DNA of 64,000 nucleotides from the NCBI RefSeq assembly GCF_005048155.1, contig NZ_SUMB01000005.1, forward strand, positions 124,001-188,000, read 5' to 3'. Shown in pieces: positions 32,139 to 41,418 of this stretch. This stretch comes from Streptomyces piniterrae (GTDB lineage Bacteria; Actinomycetota; Actinomycetes; Streptomycetales; Streptomycetaceae). The translations under genes were made by a program, and so were the position numbers. The notes beneath the pieces are model-generated. The model ran no database searches. It was not told the origin of the DNA and was given only the letters and a program-made list of their open reading frames with translations. Numbering within the stretch: position 1 is the first letter of the stretch; each line of letters starts with the position of its first letter.

Positions 32139-34325
32139 TCAGCCGGCGTCCCCGGCCAGCTGCTCCGGCAGTCCCGCCGCATGGACCACCGTCAGCCCGG
32201 AGACCGGCCGGGTCAGGCACACGTACAGGCGGCGCAGTCCGGTGCGCTCGTCCGGTTCGCCGTCCACGATGGCCGCCGGCTCGTCCAGCACCACGTAGTC
32301 GTATTCGAGGCCCTTGGCGAGCGTGGCCGGCACCAGCGTCAGCCGGGACTCGGCGGAGGTCTCCTCGCCCGGTGCCAGGCAGTGCACGCCGGCCGCCTCC
32401 AGGGCCGCGCGGAGAGTCGGGATCCGGGCCTCGGCCGCGATCAGGCCGATCGAGCCCTCCTTGGTCAGCGCTTCCTCGCAGGCCGAGAGGACGGCGGCGT
32501 CCAGCTCGTCCGCCGCGACCGTGCGGACCTCGAAGTCGCCAGCGGACTCGCGGATCGAGGTCGCCTCCGTCAGGTCGGGGGCGATGGCCGGCAGCAGCCG
32601 GGACGCGTAGGCGATGACCTCGCGCGGCACGCGGAAGCCCTGCGTCAGCTCCTCGACGGCCGAGTCCGGCTTGCCCAGGTGGGCCAGCGCCTCCTGCCAG
32701 GTGTTCGTGGCCCATGGGGTGGTGCCCTGGGCGATGTCCCCGAGGATCGTCGCCGACCCCGTGGAGCAGCGGCGGCCCACCGCCCGGTACTGCATGGGTG
32801 ACAGGTCCTGCGCCTCGTCCAGGACCACATGGCCCAGGGAGTGCGTGCGCGCCACCAGGTCCATCGCCTCGTCGATCAACACCGCGTCCGCGGCGGACCA
32901 CTTGGCGCTCTTCGCACTGCGGGCCGGCTTGACCCAGAGGATCGTCTTCTGCTCGTCGGGCGTCAGGATGCCGTCCGCCTGCTCGGCCAGGAAATCGGCG
33001 TCGCCCAGCAGGCGCAGCACCAGCTTCGCCGGATCGACCGGCGGCCACACCGCCTTGACCGCGGCCTTCACGGCGGCATTACGGGCCACCGCGTCCTGCA
33101 CCCGGTCGTCCGGCGCCTCGCCCGCCTGCTCCATCCGCACCAGTACGGCGTGGGCGATGCGCTGCGGCAGCGCGTCCCGCGCCGCGCCGTAGCGGATCTC
33201 GCGGGCCATCAACTCCCTTACGATCTCCTCCAGTTCATAGGCCGGTACACGCCAGCGACGGGAGCCGCGGACGACCACGCAGGGCTCCTGCGGCAGGGTG
33301 ATGTGCGACCGGACGGCGCGCCTGAGCACCTCCGCCATCCGTGCGTCGCCCTTGACCGTCGCCGCGGCCGCCTCGTCCGTGCCGCGCACCTCCACATGCC
33401 CCACGAGGTCGTCGACCGTGGCCTGTTTGACCTCCAGCTCACCCAGGGCGGGCAGCACCTGCTCGATGTAGTGGAGGAAGGAGCGGTTCGGGCCGATCAC
33501 GAGGGTGCCGGAACGGGCCAGCCGCTCCCGGTGCGCGTACAGCAGATACGCGACACGGTGCAGGCCGACCGCGGTCTTCCCGGTGCCCGGCGCCCCCTGG
33601 ACGCAGACCGAGCCGCCGATCCCGGCACGCACGATCTCGTCCTGCTCCGGCTGGATGGTGGCGACGATGTCCCGCATCGGGCCGACGCGCGGGCGCTCGA
33701 TCTCCGACTGGAGGAGCCGGCTGGTCAGCGCCGCCTCCTCCGGGTCGGCGAGATGCTCGTCCTCGTACGCGGTCAACTCGCCGCCGGTGTAGCCGAATCG
33801 GCGGCGCAGTTTCAGATCCATCGGGTCCTTCTTGGAGGCCCGGTAGAACGGCTGCGATACGGGTGCGCGCCAGTCGATGACCATGGGGTCGCCGTCGGCG
33901 TCGTGGACATGCCGCCGCCCGATGTAGAAGTTCTCTCCGGCTGCGCCCTCGGCGAGGTCGATCCCGGGCGCGTGCAGATAGTCCAGGCGGCCGAAGAACA
34001 GCGGGGTGTGGGAGAGGTCGGCGAGTGCCTTGATCCGGGCGTCGATCTCACCCTGGAGGACCTCGGCGTTGACCCAGTTCGCGGTGACGTCGGCGATGTT
34101 GAGCGCTTCGGCGTCCTCGCGCATGGCGCGCAGGGCGGCACGGGAGGAGGCGAGGTGGGAGCGTTCGCGGTGGAGGGGGTCGGGGTGCGGGTGCTCCGGG
34201 TCGGGGCTTTCGGCGCGTGGCGCCGGCGGTGAGGGGCGGTGGTCGGGCGACGGATCGGGGCTTTCGGCGCGTAGCGCCGGCGATGAGGGGTGGTGGTCGG
34301 GTGACGGGTGGGCGTGCGAGGGCAC
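32139..34325 (-). CDS. helR: HelD-type RNA polymerase recycling motor ATPase HelR
   Basis: A 728-aa UvrD/HelD-family protein. After a Pro/His-rich N-terminus (1-50, with an 18-residue tandem repeat) comes RERSHLASSRAALRAMREDAEALN, a coiled arm. Next are the FFGRLDYL...NFYIGRRHV domain, Walker A VQGAPGTGKTAVGLHRVAYLLY, Walker B HVVLDEAQDLSPMQYRA, and motif VI YVCLTRPVSGLTVVH. HelR enters RNA polymerase, releases stalled complexes and can displace rifamycins, giving resistance in Streptomyces. GTG 34325 has GGAGG seven bases ahead. No clear rifamycin-associated element was found upstream. Confidence 0.87.
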   Translation of the reverse strand: MPSHAHPSPDHHPSSPALRAESPDPSPDHRPSPPAPRAESPDPEHPHPDPLHRERSHLASSRAALRAMREDAEALNIADVTANWVNAEVLQGEIDARIKALADLSHTPLFFGRLDYLHAPGIDLAEGAAGENFYIGRRHVHDADGDPMVIDWRAPVSQPFYRASKKDPMDLKLRRRFGYTGGELTAYEDEHLADPEEAALTSRLLQSEIERPRVGPMRDIVATIQPEQDEIVRAGIGGSVCVQGAPGTGKTAVGLHRVAYLLYAHRERLARSGTLVIGPNRSFLHYIEQVLPALGELEVKQATVDDLVGHVEVRGTDEAAAATVKGDARMAEVLRRAVRSHITLPQEPCVVVRGSRRWRVPAYELEEIVRELMAREIRYGAARDALPQRIAHAVLVRMEQAGEAPDDRVQDAVARNAAVKAAVKAVWPPVDPAKLVLRLLGDADFLAEQADGILTPDEQKTILWVKPARSAKSAKWSAADAVLIDEAMDLVARTHSLGHVVLDEAQDLSPMQYRAVGRRCSTGSATILGDIAQGTTPWATNTWQEALAHLGKPDSAVEELTQGFRVPREVIAYASRLLPAIAPDLTEATSIRESAGDFEVRTVAADELDAAVLSACEEALTKEGSIGLIAAEARIPTLRAALEAAGVHCLAPGEETSAESRLTLVPATLAKGLEYDYVVLDEPAAIVDGEPDERTGLRRLYVCLTRPVSGLTVVHAAGLPEQLAGDAG
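34201..34308. repeat. 54-bp in-frame tandem duplication in helR 5' end
   Basis: The unit starting TCGGGGCTTTCGGCGCGT at 34201 recurs at 34255 with only a few changes. It adds 18 residues (AESPDPSPDHRPSPPAPR type) to the HelR N-terminus. Confidence 0.8.
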
Positions 34326-34703
34326 GGTGTGGCCTCCGGTGGGGTGGCACTACGGCGGGCGCGCGCCACGAAGAGCGGTCACGGCGGGCCGGTGTCGGTG
34401 CGTGGAGCTGGTCATCGGCGTGCAGCGAAGGGCCGGCCGGTTTCCGTCCGGACGGCGGCACTCCCCGACGGGAGGCAGGCAGACGCGCGATTGTAGTCAG
34501 CGGTTTTCAGGGGCGCCAACGGATATTCGACGGCAGGACATCGGCCGGCCGCCGCAGGCGCGGCTGCCGTACCCGGGGTGGACGTCGCCGGCCCTGTCCA
34601 TCTTCCGTAGGGGGTGCGATGGGCCCGGGGTCTGACTTTCGGCTGACGAGAGATGGACCCTTGGACCGATGTGCGCCAATCGCGTGAAATTCATGATGGA
34701 GAC
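34326..34703. other. Divergent gap between helR and a small gene
   Basis: 378 bp without a supported gene. Near 34670-34700 a TTGGAC and a less GC-rich segment may be the promoter for the small gene at 34704. No hairpin or known operator is evident. Confidence 0.4.
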
Positions 34704-34964
34704 ATGAGCAGCGCAGCTATTCCTCCAGGCCCCGTTCACCACCCGATCAAGGGCGCCACGGCCCTCGGCGCCGGCCCCGGTCATGGCGCCCACGGCGCCC
34801 CCGAGCACCGCTATGTGCTGGGCAACGCCCTCCGCGCGGTCAAGGTCTTCGTCACGGCGGCTTTCAGCGTCGCCATCCTGGGCGAGTACGCCGATGACGA
34901 CGACCGGCCTCCCGCACACACCTGGCGACGAACACCGAAAGACCCCACCCTGCCCACCGGCTGA
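34704..34964 (+). CDS. Small conserved hypothetical protein
   Basis: An 86-aa protein: PGPVHHPIKGATALGAGPGHGAHG, then EHRYVLGNALRAVKVFVTAAFSVAILGEYADDDD. The middle part is a single amphipathic to hydrophobic helix that may touch the membrane. I recall similar short Streptomyces proteins with the GNALRAVKVF core but no function. ATG 34704 follows GGAG. Its sequence is not low-complexity and its codon use is normal, which supports a real gene. Confidence 0.62.
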   Translation: MSSAAIPPGPVHHPIKGATALGAGPGHGAHGAPEHRYVLGNALRAVKVFVTAAFSVAILGEYADDDDRPPAHTWRRTPKDPTLPTG

Positions 34965-35120
34965 CCCACACCGACGATCTCGATCAAGTTCGCAGATTCG
35001 CGTGCAGGAAGCCGACCCCGCTCGGACACCCGGATGACCGGAAACCGTTACGGACGGTCGGCCTCGATCCACTAGCGTCGCCGCTGAGAGCGCGTCCAGG
35101 GCGACGGGGAGGGGACAGCG

Positions 35121-36563
35121 GTGTCTGCCGCCGACGGGACACAGGTGTGGTCGTGGAGGCGGACCTGGGCGCAGAGCGTCGCCGGCCCCCGTCGTCTGGT
35201 GATCGCGGCAGCGCTGCTCGTGGCGTCGTTCGCCGGGCTTTGGCTGCTGTACAAGGTCCAGCCGCTCCCGATGTCCGACATAGTCGTCTACCGCGCGGAG
35301 GGCGAGGCCGCGCTGACCGGCGGCGATCTCTACGGCTTCACCGTCACCAAGTGGGAACTCCCGGCCACCTACCCGCCCTTCGCCGCCTTTCTGTTCATCC
35401 CTACGACCTGGCTCTCGCTCAGCACCCTCAAAGTCGCCGGTGTTCTCGTCAACGCGGCCCTCCTCGCCCTGCTGATCCACCTGTCCTGCAAGGCCGTGGG
35501 CCTGGGCAAGGCCGCGCACGCCGCGCCCACTCTGCTCACCGGCACCGCACTCGGCCTCTGGATCGAACCGGTCTTCCAGACGTTCGTCTTCGGCCAGATA
35601 AACCTCGCCCTGACCTGCCTGGTCCTGTGGGACCTGACCCGCCCCGACGGTGCCCGACTCAAGGGCTTCGCCACCGGCATCGCGGCCGGCGTCAAGCTCA
35701 CCCCCGCCCTCTTCGCCGTCTACCTCCTCGTCACCGGGCGGGTGAAGGCCGCCTGCACCGCCCTCGCCGGGTTCGCCGTCTCCGTGCTGCTCGGCCTGCT
35801 CGTTCTGCCCGAGGCGAGCGTCGAGTTCTGGACGCGGCGGATGTTCGAGACCGGCCGGGTCGGCAAGGCGTGGATCGTCGACAACCAGTCCCTCCAGGGC
35901 CTGCTGGCCCGGGTCCTGCACGACCCCGAGCCGGGCGTCCTGTGGGTGGCGCCCACGCTGCTCACCGCCATGGCCGGGCTCTATGCGGCCCGCCGGGTCT
36001 ATCTGCGGCGCGGCCTCGACACCTGGGGCGTGCTGTGCACGGCGGTCACGGCGCTGCTCGTCTCGCCGATCAGCTGGTCCCACCACTGGGTCTGGTGCGT
36101 CCCGCTGCTGGCTGCGCTCGCCGCGCACACGCGTGGTGTCGCCCGGCGCCGGGCGCTGCTGGCCGTCGTCACCGTCGTCTTCACCGCCCGCACGATGTGG
36201 GTGCTGCCGCACGAGGGCGAACTCGACCTTCGCTACTCGTGGTGGCAGCAGCCGCTCGCCGCGCCGTACGCCGTGCTCGGACTGGCGCTGCTCGCGGCGC
36301 TGGTCTGGTGGACCCGGGGCGCCGCCGGTGCCTCCGGCCCCTCCGAAGCTCGCCACAGCCACTCCGACGAGCCCGGGAAGAGGACCCTCGCGGGCGGCAA
36401 GCCCCACGAGCCCGGGAAGGCCTGCCAGTCCGGAAAGCCCCCCGAGTCCGAGAAGCTCCCCGAGTCCGGAAAGCCCCCCGAGTCAGCGAAGGCCCACGAA
36501 TCCGGCCGGGTCCCCCCGGCGCGCGCGGCCCGGGAGACGGACACGCGGAGCCGCACCAGCTGA
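35121..36563 (+). CDS. GT87-family (DUF2029) polyprenyl-phosphate-sugar mannosyl/arabinosyltransferase-like membrane protein
   Basis: A 480-aa integral membrane GT-C enzyme. It has about ten helices. Family GT87 features are MSDIVVYRAEGEAALTGGDLYG (acidic catalytic loop after helix 1), ATYPPFAAFLFIP, FGQINLALTCLVLWDL, GIAAGVKLTPALFAVYLL and SPISWSHHWVWCVPLL. A soluble tail of about 75 residues has a loose repeat (GKPPESEKLPESGKPPES). GT87 enzymes add sugars from polyprenyl phosphate to envelope glycans; the exact donor is unknown. GTG 35121 follows GGGGAGGGGA. Confidence 0.85.
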   Translation: MSAADGTQVWSWRRTWAQSVAGPRRLVIAAALLVASFAGLWLLYKVQPLPMSDIVVYRAEGEAALTGGDLYGFTVTKWELPATYPPFAAFLFIPTTWLSLSTLKVAGVLVNAALLALLIHLSCKAVGLGKAAHAAPTLLTGTALGLWIEPVFQTFVFGQINLALTCLVLWDLTRPDGARLKGFATGIAAGVKLTPALFAVYLLVTGRVKAACTALAGFAVSVLLGLLVLPEASVEFWTRRMFETGRVGKAWIVDNQSLQGLLARVLHDPEPGVLWVAPTLLTAMAGLYAARRVYLRRGLDTWGVLCTAVTALLVSPISWSHHWVWCVPLLAALAAHTRGVARRRALLAVVTVVFTARTMWVLPHEGELDLRYSWWQQPLAAPYAVLGLALLAALVWWTRGAAGASGPSEARHSHSDEPGKRTLAGGKPHEPGKACQSGKPPESEKLPESGKPPESAKAHESGRVPPARAARETDTRSRTS

Positions 36564-36638
36564 GCCCCCCCGTCCGGGGCGCTCACACCCCCGGCGCTCA
36601 TACCCCCTGCGCTCACACCCTCTGTGGGAGGCCGCCGC

Positions 36639-38291
36639 TCACACGTCCTCGTCCGCCGACAGCAGCTCGTCCGAATCCACGATCCGGTACGCGTACCCCT
36701 GCTCGGCCAGGAAGCGCTGGCGGTGGGCGGCGAAGTCCTGGTCGATGGTGTCGCGGGCGACGACCGAGTAGAAGCGGGCCTCGTGGCCGTCGGCCTTCGG
36801 GCGCAGTACGCGGCCGAGCCGCTGGGCCTCTTCCTGGCGCGAGCCGAAGGTGCCGGACACCTGGATCGCGACCGTCGCCTCGGGAAGGTCGATGGAGAAG
36901 TTGGCGACCTTCGAGACGACGAGAACGGAGATCTCGCCCTCCCGGAAGGCCCCGAACAGCTTCTCGCGCTGCGCGTTCGTCGTCTCGCCCTTGATCACCG
37001 GCGCGTCCAGATGCTCGCCGAGCTCGTCCAGCTGGTCGATGTACTGCCCGATGACCAGTGTCTGCTCGCCCTGATGCCGCCGGACCAGCGCCTCGGTCAC
37101 CCGCTGCTTGCTGTCCGTGGTCGCGCAGAAGCGGTACTTCTCCTCGGTCTCGGCCGTGGCGTACGCCAGCCGCTCCGAGTCGGTCAGATTGACCCGTACC
37201 TCGACACAGTCCGCGGGCGCGATGTACCCCTGCGCCTCGATCTCCTTCCACGGAGCGTCGAACCGCTTGGGACCGATGAGGGAGAACACGTCCGACTCGC
37301 GCCCGTCCTCGCGCACCAGGGTCGCGGTCAGTCCCAGTCGCCGCCGGGCCTGGAGGTCGGCGGTGAACTTGAAGACGGGCGCGGGGAGGAGATGCACCTC
37401 GTCGTAGACGATCAGGCCCCAGTCCCGGGAGTCGAAGAGCTCCAGGTGCGGGTAGACGCCCTTCCGCTTGGTCGTCAGCACCTGGTACGTGGCGATGGTG
37501 ACCGGCCGGATCTCCTTCCGCGTGCCGCTGTACTCGCCGATCTCGTCCTCGGTCAGCGAGGTGCGGCGGACCAGCTCGTGCTTCCACTGGCGGGCCGAGA
37601 CCGTGTTCGTCACCAGGATCAGCGTGGTGGCCTTGGCCTCGGCCATCGCCCCGGCCCCGACCAGCGTCTTTCCGGCACCGCAGGGCAGCACGACAACACC
37701 GGAGCCGCCGTGCCAGAACCCCTCCACGGCCTGCCGCTGATACGGCCGCAGCGCCCAGCCGTCCTCGGCCAGCTCGATCGGGTGCGCCTCGCCGTCGACG
37801 TAACCGGCGTGGTCCTCGGCCGGCCAGCCCAGCTTGAGCAGCGTCTGCTTGATCTGCCCGCGCTCGGACGGATGCACCACGACCGAGTCGCGGTCCAGCC
37901 GGGCCCCGACCAGCGGCTGCACCTTCTTCGACCGCAGGATCTCCTCCAGCACCGGGCGGTCGGTGGTGGTCAGCACGAGCCCGTGTGCCGGGTCCTTGAC
38001 GAGCGTGAGCCGCCCGTACCGGGACATCGTCTCGGCGATGTCGATGAGCAGCGCATGCGGCACGGGATACCGCGAGAACTGCACCAGCGCGTCCACGACC
38101 TGCTCGGCGTCGTGCCCGGCCGCCCGCGCGTTCCACAGCCCGAGGGGCGTCACCCGGTAGGTGTGGATGTGCTCCGGGGCCCGCTCCAGCTCCGCGAAGG
38201 GCGCGATGGCCCGCCGGCAGGCGTCCGCCAGCTCATGGTCCACTTCCAGGAGCAGCGTCTTGTCGCTCTGGACGATGAGAGGTCCGTTCAC
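36639..38291 (-). CDS. XPB/Rad25-type DNA repair helicase
   Basis: A 550-aa superfamily 2 helicase. An N-terminal damage-recognition-like domain (about 1-170) is followed by Walker A VVLPCGAGKTLVGAG, the DEVH box LIVYDEVHLLPAP, motif III LGLTATLVREDGRE, and motifs V/VI SKVANFSIDLPEATVAIQVSGTFGSRQEEAQRLGRVLRP. The RED motif typical of XPB is present (VREDGRE). It unwinds DNA 3' to 5' and probably acts in repair or transcription. GTG 38291 follows AAAGGCGAGG. Its likely partner is the 827-aa protein upstream, as at the ercc3-Rv0862c pair of Mycobacterium. Confidence 0.94.
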   Translation of the reverse strand: MNGPLIVQSDKTLLLEVDHELADACRRAIAPFAELERAPEHIHTYRVTPLGLWNARAAGHDAEQVVDALVQFSRYPVPHALLIDIAETMSRYGRLTLVKDPAHGLVLTTTDRPVLEEILRSKKVQPLVGARLDRDSVVVHPSERGQIKQTLLKLGWPAEDHAGYVDGEAHPIELAEDGWALRPYQRQAVEGFWHGGSGVVVLPCGAGKTLVGAGAMAEAKATTLILVTNTVSARQWKHELVRRTSLTEDEIGEYSGTRKEIRPVTIATYQVLTTKRKGVYPHLELFDSRDWGLIVYDEVHLLPAPVFKFTADLQARRRLGLTATLVREDGRESDVFSLIGPKRFDAPWKEIEAQGYIAPADCVEVRVNLTDSERLAYATAETEEKYRFCATTDSKQRVTEALVRRHQGEQTLVIGQYIDQLDELGEHLDAPVIKGETTNAQREKLFGAFREGEISVLVVSKVANFSIDLPEATVAIQVSGTFGSRQEEAQRLGRVLRPKADGHEARFYSVVARDTIDQDFAAHRQRFLAEQGYAYRIVDSDELLSADEDV

Positions 38292-38460
38292 GCGCCTCGC
38301 CTTTCGCTCTTCGGCCGTCGACCGGGGAATCCCGGTGCGGATCCGGCACGACGCCGACGGTGGTTCCCGACCGCGCGTCCCGACCGCGGATCCCGGTCAC
38401 AGACATCGACCGCAGATGCGGCCAAACATCCAGTGTGCCGCATCGCGGTGACAACGTGGC

Positions 38461-38545
38461 CTGCTCCGGGCCAGAGCTTCGCTGCTCCGGGCCAGACCTC
38501 GGCTGCTCCGGGCCAGACCTCGGCTGCTCCGGGCCAGATCTCGGC
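38461..38545. repeat. 21-bp tandem repeat upstream of XPB gene
   Basis: CTGCTCCGGGCCAGA starts a 21-bp unit at 38461, 38482, 38503 and 38524; the joining bases are CCTCGG or a variant. The 329-bp gap 38292-38620 holds this array, then GC-rich sequence with no supported gene. Confidence 0.85.
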
Positions 38546-38620
38546 CGGTCCGGCCCGTCCGCCGGGGGGCTCAGGCCCCTCGGTCTCAGCCCCCCTCGGC
38601 CCGCCCCCGCCCCCGCCCCC

Positions 38621-41104
38621 TCACGCCGAATCGTCCGCCAGTTCCGCCACCCCTGTGATCCGGTGCAGCGGGTAGGTGCGGACCTCGTCGGAGGTGTGGT
38701 CGTAGGCGGTGACGAAGCCGCCCTCGACGCGGACCGGGGCGATGACGCGTTGGCTGGCGGCGCCGTCGGCGTTGACGTAGCCGATCCAGACGGCGGAGCT
38801 GGTGAGGACCGCGGCCTGCATGGTGGCGAGGGTCTCGGCGGAGGTGGTGCGGGGGAGCGCGCCCGGGGTGGTGGTGGGGGCGGGGACGGGTTTGCGTTCG
38901 GCGGTGGCGGCGTGGTCGCCGGCGCGGATGGCGCGTACGGCCGCTGCGAGGAGGGCGGGGTCGGGGGACGGCGGGCCCTCGGGGACCGGGGTGGGGGCCG
39001 TGCGGGGCGGGGTGCGGTAGGAGTCGGCGCGGGCGATCAGTACGTCGCCGGTGGCGGACTCGGCCGCCGGGGCGTAGCCCATGGAGCGCAGGCCGTCGAG
39101 GAGTTGGTCGGGAGAGATCTGGGCGGCGAGCACGGTCGGGGCGAGGCGGCGCAGGCGCAGTGGGGCGGCGCGGCGGTCGGCAAGGATCTCGGAGAGCAGC
39201 GCGTCGTCGTCGCAGCGGATGTACGCGGCGGCCGCGCCGATCCTCAACTGGCCGTGCCGGCGGGCCACATCGTCGATGAGGTAGCTCAGCGGCTGCGGGA
39301 CCGGGGTGCGGGAGTGGGTGGTGAGGAAGTCCTGGAGTTCGGCGGCGGAGCGGCCGGCGTCCAGGGCGCGGCGTACGGAGGCGGGGGTGAAGCGGTAGAC
39401 CGTGGCGCCGCCCTTGGACTCGATGTCGGCGAGTACGCCGAGCGCCTCGGCGAGCGGGCGGCGCAGCGGGCCCGGGGCGACCGCCGTCAGGTCGGCCTGG
39501 AGCAGGACGTGGTCGAGGGGTTCGGGCAGGTGGGGGGCGAGGAGGGCGGCGGCGCGCGCGGCCGCTGTGTGGGTTTCGGCGGGGGTGGGGATCGCTGCGG
39601 CCGGTTCGGCGTCGATCAGGGCGCGGCCGTGGGCGGCCAGTGCGCCGCGTCCGGTCACGCCGAGCAACTCGGCCTCGGTGAGGGTCCATTGGGCGAGGCG
39701 GGTGCGGAGGTCGGGGCCCGTGGACGCCGGGGTGTCGGCGGCGTCGGGGGCCGGGGCCGCGCCCCGTAGCGGGCGTTCCCAGGCGAGGCGGTCGAGGACC
39801 GCGGTGGCCGGTACGGCGGCGCCGGGCGGCAGCGTGGCCAGGAGGGCGAGGGCGCGGCGGCGGACCTCGGGGGCCGGGGAGCGGTCGAGGTGCGGGCCGA
39901 GGGCGGCGAGCGCGCGGCCCTTGGGGTCGGCGGTGCCGACCAGGCCCGGGGTGCGGGTCGCGGGCAGCCAGCCGGCGACCAGCGCGGCCCAGCGCTCGTG
40001 GTCGGGCAGCTCCAGCCACTCCTCGGCGGCGGGCGTGGCCGCGTACCGCTCGTCGGCTTCGCCGTCGGAGGCCACCAGCCCCGCCGCGTAGGCGAGTTCG
40101 AGCCAGAAGGCGGCCAGCTGCTCGGTGGTGTCGAGGGCGGCGGCGGTCCGCTTGAGGTCGCGGACGCTCATGCCGCCGGCGCGCAGTACGGGCGGCCCGC
40201 CGAGGTCCCATTCCTTGAGCAGTTCCTCGACGGTCGCGAGCGCGGTGAACGCCTGGCTCGCGGCGGCGCCGTCCACAAGGTGGGGATCGCGTTCGGTGAG
40301 CGGGGCGAGGGCCGGCGGCGCGGGCTCGGGCGTGCGGTGGGCGCGTCCGGCCCGCAGATGGAGGGCGGCCTCCCGGGGCAGTACGACATTGCGCGCGCCC
40401 GCCGGGAGCAGCAGGCCACGGTCGAGCAGCCACTGGAGGTGGGGGGCCGGGCGGTCGGTGACGCCGCCGTACGGCGGGCCCCACAGCAGCTTGTCGAGGA
40501 CGGCGACGGATTCGGCGGGCGCGGTGTCGAGCAGCGCCGTCATACGGGTGCGGTCGGCGAAGAGGGCGGTGAGCGCGGCGACCGCGGTGACCGGGTCGTG
40601 GGTGGCGGGCAGCCCGGCCGTGGCGATGATCTCCTGGAGCCGCCCGGGAGACATCCCGGCGGTGGCCTCGGCGACGGTCGGGCCCAGACCGGTGGGGGAC
40701 GGGTGGGTGGCGCTGGGGGTGAGCAGCTCACGGGCGGTGCGGACCAGCCGCAGCCGGTCGTCCGGGCCCCAGACCAGCGCCTGCGCACGCAGCGCGGCGA
40801 CCGCCCTGGGCAGCTCGGCGGCGACCGCCGGGTCCCCGGCGTCGCCGGCCATCAGCGCGCCGAGCGTCTCCTGCGGGCAGGGGTCGGGCGCCACCGCCAG
40901 CGCCTCGGCGGTCTGCAGCGCGAACTTGTCGAGGCGCTCCACGGCGCGGACGACGGAGGCCCGGGTGCCGGCGCGGGTGGCGAGCTGGGTGATGTCGCCG
41001 GGCACCGGGTTGAGCAGGTCGGGCCGGGCCCGCAGCAGGCCGAGGAGCCCGCTGTCGGTGCGGGTCCTGAGCTCCTCGGCGAGGGTGCGGGGTGTACCGG
41101 TCAT
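38621..41104 (-). CDS. Helicase-associated protein with Helicase_C_3-type domain (XPB partner, Rv0862c-like)
   Basis: An 827-aa protein lacking Walker motifs. The N-terminus (LAEELRTRTDSGLLGLLRARPDLLNPVPGDITQLATRAGTRASVVRAVERLDKFALQTAEAL) reads as winged helices. The central HVLLQADLTAVAPGPLRRPLAEALGVLADIESKGGATVYRFTPASVRRALDAG is the XPB/Ssl2 N-terminal-like (Helicase_C_3) module. The C-terminal WIGYVNADGAASQRVIAPVRVEGGFVTAYDHTSDEVRTYPLHRITGV looks WYL-like. It may recruit or regulate the downstream XPB helicase; this is inference from conserved neighbourhood. ATG 41104 follows AGGACGA. Confidence 0.85.
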   Translation of the reverse strand: MTGTPRTLAEELRTRTDSGLLGLLRARPDLLNPVPGDITQLATRAGTRASVVRAVERLDKFALQTAEALAVAPDPCPQETLGALMAGDAGDPAVAAELPRAVAALRAQALVWGPDDRLRLVRTARELLTPSATHPSPTGLGPTVAEATAGMSPGRLQEIIATAGLPATHDPVTAVAALTALFADRTRMTALLDTAPAESVAVLDKLLWGPPYGGVTDRPAPHLQWLLDRGLLLPAGARNVVLPREAALHLRAGRAHRTPEPAPPALAPLTERDPHLVDGAAASQAFTALATVEELLKEWDLGGPPVLRAGGMSVRDLKRTAAALDTTEQLAAFWLELAYAAGLVASDGEADERYAATPAAEEWLELPDHERWAALVAGWLPATRTPGLVGTADPKGRALAALGPHLDRSPAPEVRRRALALLATLPPGAAVPATAVLDRLAWERPLRGAAPAPDAADTPASTGPDLRTRLAQWTLTEAELLGVTGRGALAAHGRALIDAEPAAAIPTPAETHTAAARAAALLAPHLPEPLDHVLLQADLTAVAPGPLRRPLAEALGVLADIESKGGATVYRFTPASVRRALDAGRSAAELQDFLTTHSRTPVPQPLSYLIDDVARRHGQLRIGAAAAYIRCDDDALLSEILADRRAAPLRLRRLAPTVLAAQISPDQLLDGLRSMGYAPAAESATGDVLIARADSYRTPPRTAPTPVPEGPPSPDPALLAAAVRAIRAGDHAATAERKPVPAPTTTPGALPRTTSAETLATMQAAVLTSSAVWIGYVNADGAASQRVIAPVRVEGGFVTAYDHTSDEVRTYPLHRITGVAELADDSA

Positions 41105-41418
41105 TCGTCCTACGTTAGCCGGAGCGGGGGAGGCGGGGCAGCGGGTGCGGGGCCGACGCGTTGCCGGGTGCGGGGCGGGGCCTGGCCGGTGCGGGCCGGG
41201 CGCCGGTGGCGGGGGGCCGGATGCCGGTGGCGGGGCCGGGCGCCCGCCGGGGTGCGGCACCCCCGCGCGCCGCCTCCCCGCCCCGTACGCCCCAGCCCTC
41301 TCCCCCCGTGCGCCGCGCCGCCTCCCCCGGCGCCGCACCGCCCCACCGCCCTCCGGCTCGCCCGTTGTCCGAGGCGGTACCGTCGGGGCAGCAACCAGCG
41401 GACGCCGCAGGGGATTTC
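41105..41418. other. GC-rich divergent gap
   Basis: 314 bp without a supported gene. It holds loose GCCGGTGGCGGGGCC repeats near 41205-41245 and a small hairpin GGGTGC-GGCACCC-type near 41255. Promoters for both flanking genes must lie here but cannot be placed. Confidence 0.4.

Noticed and set aside
32022..32160. Possible gene encoding a Gly-Asn-Gly-Ser repeat protein between cutC and helR
   Set aside because: It is made by a 12-bp simple repeat, then runs antisense to helR; no ribosome site or domain.
34326..34703. Rifamycin-associated element before helR
   Set aside because: I looked for a GGGGCTT...AAGCCCC type inverted repeat on both strands and did not find a convincing one.
38461..38545. 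Possible CRISPR-like array
   Set aside because: The 21-bp units are directly joined without unique spacers and no cas genes are present. The same holds for the 23-bp array at 28536 and the 15-bp array at 1906.
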